Below are positions 60,858-64,000 of a DNA stretch of 64,000 bases, one piece after another. Positions within the stretch are counted from its first letter, which is position 1. Every line of letters begins with the position of its first letter. The notes under the pieces are model-generated. The model saw only the letters and a program-made list of their open reading frames with translations. It did not search any database and was not told where the DNA came from. The translations under genes were made by a program, and so were the position numbers. The stretch is from Oscillospiraceae bacterium (GTDB lineage: Bacteria; Bacillota; Clostridia; Oscillospirales; Oscillospiraceae), in NCBI GenBank assembly GCA_017522015.1, contig JAFXAW010000012.1, positions 1-64,000 of the forward strand. Reading direction: 5' to 3'.

Positions 60858-62695
60858 GCAGATCACCCCGACGCACGGACGAGGAATATTTCCGCCGCCC
60901 CATGCGCTTTTTCGGCTTTAACCGCATCATCCCCTTCCTGCGCCCCTACGCCAAACGCCTTGTCCTGATGGCGATTCTCGCCTTCATCGGCACTCTGTTT
61001 GACATTTTCATTCCGCAATTCCAGAAATACGCGCTTGACACCTACATCGGCGGAGAAACGCTCAGCGGTTTCGGCCGCTTTGTGCTGATCTATGTGGCGT
61101 TCCTGCTCGCGCAGGTTGCCTTCAACCTTGTGTCCATCCTCATTGCGCAGAGAGTGGAGCTCAACATCAACCACGACCTGCGCGAGCGATGCTACCGGCA
61201 TCTGCAGGAGCTCTCCCTGTCCTACTACAACCGCTTCAGCGTCGGCTACATCCACTCGCGCGTCATGAGTGACATTGCAACGATCGGTGAGACAACGGTC
61301 TGGTGCATCATGGAGGGGCTCTGGCACGGTGTCTATATCATCGGCATTGCCATTGCAATGTTCGTGATGAACTGGAAGCTTGCGCTGGTCACCGTGGCGA
61401 TTCTGCCGGTTATGGCGGTGCTCGCCATCTTCTTCGAGCGCAAGCTTGTGCGCGTCAACCGAAAGATCCGCGAGCTCAACTCCATCATCACCGGCGACTT
61501 CAACGAGGGCATCACGGGCGCAAAAACCATCAAGACGCTCGCCATCGAAGAAAAGATGAAGGGCGAATTCCACGAGGATACGAAAAACATGCGCGTTTTC
61601 TCCGTGCGCAAGCAGCGGCTGGACAGCATTTTCTTCGCAGTTGTGTCCTTCTCGTCGAGCTTCGCGCTGGCGCTGGTGCTTTGGCGCGGCGGCATCATTA
61701 CAATGGACGGCGTCATGCTGATCGGAACGCTCTCTGTTTTCATGACCTATGCCATGAATCTCGGCGAGCCGATCCGGGCGCTGGTGCAGCTGATCTCCAA
61801 CTGCATTCACGAAAAGGTCAACATCGAACGCGTCACGGCGCTGCTGTCCGAGGATTCCTGCGTGAAGGATACACCGGAAGTTATCGCGCGTTACGGCGAC
61901 GCGTTCACGCCCAAAACGGAAAACTGGGAGGAGCTGCGGGGCGACATTGAGTTCCGGGATGTGACCTTCCGCTATCCCGACGGCGAGGAAAACGTGCTCG
62001 AGCACTTCAATCTGACCGTTCCTTTCGGCACAAGTGTTGCAATCGTCGGCGAGACCGGCGCGGGGAAATCCACATTGGCCAACCTGATCTGCCGTTTCTT
62101 CGAGCCCACGGAGGGCGCCGTTCTGGTCGATGGCCGTGACCTGCGTGAGCGCAGCCAGCTCTGGATGCACCGCGCCATCGGTTACGTGCTCCAGACCCCG
62201 CACCTCTTCTCCGGCACCATCGCCGAAAACCTGCGTTACGGAAATCCCGACGCCACCGACGAGGAGCTGCACGAGGCGCTGCGTCTGGTGGGTGCGGACT
62301 TCGTGCTCGATTCCATGGAGCAAGGCTTAGACAGTCCTGTCGGTGAGGGCGGCGATCTGCTCTCCACCGGGCAGAAACAACTGATCTCCTTCGCCCGCGC
62401 GATTCTGGCAAAACCGAAAATCCTGATTCTGGACGAGGCCACCTCCTCCATCGACACGCTGACCGAACAACAAATTCAGCGCGCCACACGGAAAATCATC
62501 CAGGGGCGCACCTCCTTTGTCATCGCGCACCGCCTCTCCACCGTCCGGGATGCGGACGTCATTCTGGTGGTGCGGGACGGAAAAATCGTGGAAAGCGGCA
62601 AGCATCCGGATCTGCTGGCCAAAAAAGGCTATTATTACGAGCTCCAGCACAGTCAGTTCCGCGAGGATGCCGCACGCGCGGCCTATACCGACTGA
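60854..62695 (+). CDS. ABC exporter half-transporter B (catalytic Glu present)
   Basis: 613 aa with membrane domain then ATPase domain: Walker A GETGAGKSTLAN, signature LLSTGQKQLISFARAIL (STGQ, not SGGQ) and Walker B ILILDEATSSIDT with the catalytic Glu. Together with subunit A this gives one competent and one degenerate ATP site, the classic pattern of heterodimeric exporters. The genes are translationally coupled. Confidence 0.95.
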   Translation: MSRSPRRTDEEYFRRPMRFFGFNRIIPFLRPYAKRLVLMAILAFIGTLFDIFIPQFQKYALDTYIGGETLSGFGRFVLIYVAFLLAQVAFNLVSILIAQRVELNINHDLRERCYRHLQELSLSYYNRFSVGYIHSRVMSDIATIGETTVWCIMEGLWHGVYIIGIAIAMFVMNWKLALVTVAILPVMAVLAIFFERKLVRVNRKIRELNSIITGDFNEGITGAKTIKTLAIEEKMKGEFHEDTKNMRVFSVRKQRLDSIFFAVVSFSSSFALALVLWRGGIITMDGVMLIGTLSVFMTYAMNLGEPIRALVQLISNCIHEKVNIERVTALLSEDSCVKDTPEVIARYGDAFTPKTENWEELRGDIEFRDVTFRYPDGEENVLEHFNLTVPFGTSVAIVGETGAGKSTLANLICRFFEPTEGAVLVDGRDLRERSQLWMHRAIGYVLQTPHLFSGTIAENLRYGNPDATDEELHEALRLVGADFVLDSMEQGLDSPVGEGGDLLSTGQKQLISFARAILAKPKILILDEATSSIDTLTEQQIQRATRKIIQGRTSFVIAHRLSTVRDADVILVVRDGKIVESGKHPDLLAKKGYYYELQHSQFREDAARAAYTD

Positions 62696-62816
62696 GTTTC
62701 GCGCAGCAGCTTCCGCAAAAGGCGCGAAGCGTCGCGCCGGGCATCGGATTTTTCTCCGGCCGGCATGACCTTTACGCTGCAAAAAGCCGGACAACCGTGC
62801 CGGCAACAGCAAAGAA

Positions 62817-62865
62817 ATCCCCTCGGGATACCGGACAAGCGTCCGGCATCCCGGGGGATATTTTT
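62817..62865 (+). terminator. Terminator of the ABC exporter operon
   Basis: A long stem ATCCCCTCGGGATACCGGAC (one or two mismatches to its partner) / GTCCGGCATCCCGGGGGAT, loop AAGC, then a T run. The 317-bp gap 62696-63012 holds this, the promoter below and nothing else seen. Confidence 0.85.
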
Positions 62866-62932
62866 GTTTCAGCTCCGTTTTGCTTATAACCCGCTCTTAT
62901 CCAAAGAGCGCATTTTGCGGCACGGAGAATGC

Positions 62933-62961
62933 TTGCAATCCGGTTAAAGCAATGGTAAACT
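62933..62961 (+). promoter_or_regulatory. Promoter of the UGSC-like gene
   Basis: TTGCAA (62933-62938), 17-bp spacer, TAAACT (62956-62961). Confidence 0.55.
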
Positions 62962-63012
62962 GTAAGCAGGCAAAGTAATATCCCCACAAAAATAATGACA
63001 GAGGTGTTGCAG

Positions 63013-64000
63013 ATGTCAGCGGATTCCAACTGTGTTGAAAAAGTCTCCATTGAGGTTCTCAACCCGAAGGGCGCTTTGGCGTCTCCGAAAGTGGAGGGGC
63101 TTCATGCGCCGCGCCCGGCAGATTTGAACGGCAAACGGATTGCTCTGCTCAGCGAGAGACCGGACGCCGTAGTCTTTTTTAAGGCCGTTGGCGCGCTGCT
63201 GAAAGCGCGCTTTCCGGATTGTTCCCTTGTGTCCTTCCCGTCCTACTGCAATCCCCTCATCGGCGACAACACGCAGGAGGTTGCCGCGAATTGCGACGTC
63301 TGGCTGCAGGGCGTGAAGACCGCAACGAACAGCTGGTTCGACGGGGATGTGACGATGGAAAAGCTCGGCAAGCCCGGCGTTTCCTTCAGCGTGGACAGCC
63401 TCTGCGCGCAGAAAACCGCCGTTGCCGAGGCAAACGGCATTGGCGCGATCCGCCTGATCTCCGTTCCCTCGCTGGCTTATTCCAAAGCGAAAGCAAATCC
63501 GGCGCTGATGGAGGATCTGGCCGCATCTCTGATCGACGAGATCGTGGAGGCTCTCACCTCCCCGCTCACGGAGGCGGAGATCAATCCGCCGCAGCCGGAA
63601 TATGACGATTCTCCGGTGACCTTTACCGGCGAGAGCTATGATGAGGTTCTGGAGCAGTATCAGGATTACTGCATCCAAAACAAGCTTTGCGACGGTTTCC
63701 CCGTCATCCCGCCGACGCGCAAGCGCGTGGACGAGATGCTGCGGGGCACCAGCTACGCGCCGGACAAGGAGATCGGCATCGTCATGCCCCGAGGGGGAAT
63801 CGCGACGGTGGAGAAGATCGCGATCAACGCGGTCATGGCGGGCGCGAAGCCCGAATATCTGCCCGTGATCATCGCCATGCTCGAATGCATCTCCGACCGG
63901 GATTTTAACCAGTTCCACATCTCGGCAGGCATTCTCCCGGTCTACTGGATCAGCGGACCGATCATTGAAGAGCTGGGCATGAACAACGACATCAACTATC
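63013..64000 (+). CDS. UGSC-family-like protein (partial, runs off the window)
   Basis: The first 329 codons are visible. The N-terminal half (LNGKRIALLSERPDAVVFFK; NCDVWLQGVKTATNSWFDGD; VTMEKLGKPGVSFSVDSLC) has the layout of UGSC (seleno)protein domains, but the hallmark (U/C)GSC site is replaced by KTATNSW. The second half (GFPVIPPTRKRVDEML, TVEKIAINAVMAGAKPEYLP) is the partner domain often fused to it. The complete protein and its function are unknown. GAGGTG precedes ATG 63013. The family call is moderate because the key residues differ. Confidence 0.75.
   Translation, partial: MSADSNCVEKVSIEVLNPKGALASPKVEGLHAPRPADLNGKRIALLSERPDAVVFFKAVGALLKARFPDCSLVSFPSYCNPLIGDNTQEVAANCDVWLQGVKTATNSWFDGDVTMEKLGKPGVSFSVDSLCAQKTAVAEANGIGAIRLISVPSLAYSKAKANPALMEDLAASLIDEIVEALTSPLTEAEINPPQPEYDDSPVTFTGESYDEVLEQYQDYCIQNKLCDGFPVIPPTRKRVDEMLRGTSYAPDKEIGIVMPRGGIATVEKIAINAVMAGAKPEYLPVIIAMLECISDRDFNQFHISAGILPVYWISGPIIEELGMNNDINY

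Overview
The window looks like a chromosomal segment of a strictly anaerobic, acetogenic or amino-acid-fermenting Clostridia member, probably a GC-rich gut type near Oscillospiraceae/Oscillospirales; this is inferred from gene content and not proven. The clues are two T-box leaders, ferredoxin-dependent 2-oxoacid oxidoreductases, an acetyl-CoA synthase/corrinoid protein operon of the Wood-Ljungdahl pathway, and many TTGACA/TATAAT-type promoters. Gene density is high and almost every gene sits in a co-directional operon.

Layout. (a) 58-3395, minus: a P-loop ATPase followed by a four-subunit VorB-type 2-oxoacid:ferredoxin oxidoreductase, with a palindromic operator candidate at its promoter. 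(b) 3587-6236, plus: a T-box with an apparent Ile (AUC) specifier ahead of an HTH-cupin-acyl-CoA synthetase fusion. (c) 16258-7327, minus: a T-box with an apparent Leu (CUG) specifier ahead of a LeuA-like protein lacking metal ligands, a TIM-barrel/acyl-CoA synthetase fusion, IlvE and pyruvate:ferredoxin oxidoreductase. Together (a)-(c) suggest synthesis of branched-chain amino acids from branched short-chain acids (acid to acyl-CoA to 2-oxoacid to amino acid), or the reverse fermentation. (d) 21081-16491, minus: a carbohydrate-type ABC importer. (e) tRNA-Leu(CAG), then a small AT-rich islet (XRE regulator, small protein, lipoprotein). (f) 22904-33631: an epimerase, two tandem esterases, a MATE pump, DUF3237, a DUF4037/DUF4125 pair divergent from a TPR protein, a double cupin and an old-yellow-enzyme-type reductase.

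(g) 43288-33790, minus: the acs operon, comprising a His-rich small protein, a 75-aa protein, CooC, AcsD, an AcsC-AcsE fusion, AcsB, an AcsV-like corrinoid activator and a DUF3786 protein. No CO dehydrogenase subunit is present in the window. (h) 43382-55702, plus: an 11-gene operon that is the most unusual part of the window. It combines an acyl-adenylating enzyme with a fused carrier domain, FakB/DegV, a GPH/MFS transporter, FakA, a Cys-nucleophile hydrolase, a patatin, two PlsC-type acyltransferases, a second adenylating enzyme, a free acyl carrier protein, and a fusion of an LRAT/NlpC-P60-like acyltransferase domain with a 4'-phosphopantetheinyl transferase. It reads as a self-contained acyl-activation, carrier and acyl-transfer pathway for making or remodelling a lipid.

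(i) 55723-64000: a P/Q/Y-rich membrane protein, two more alpha/beta hydrolases (one with a large palindrome in its promoter), an asymmetric heterodimeric ABC exporter, and a truncated UGSC-like protein running off the end. No CRISPR array, transposase, integrase or rRNA was seen.
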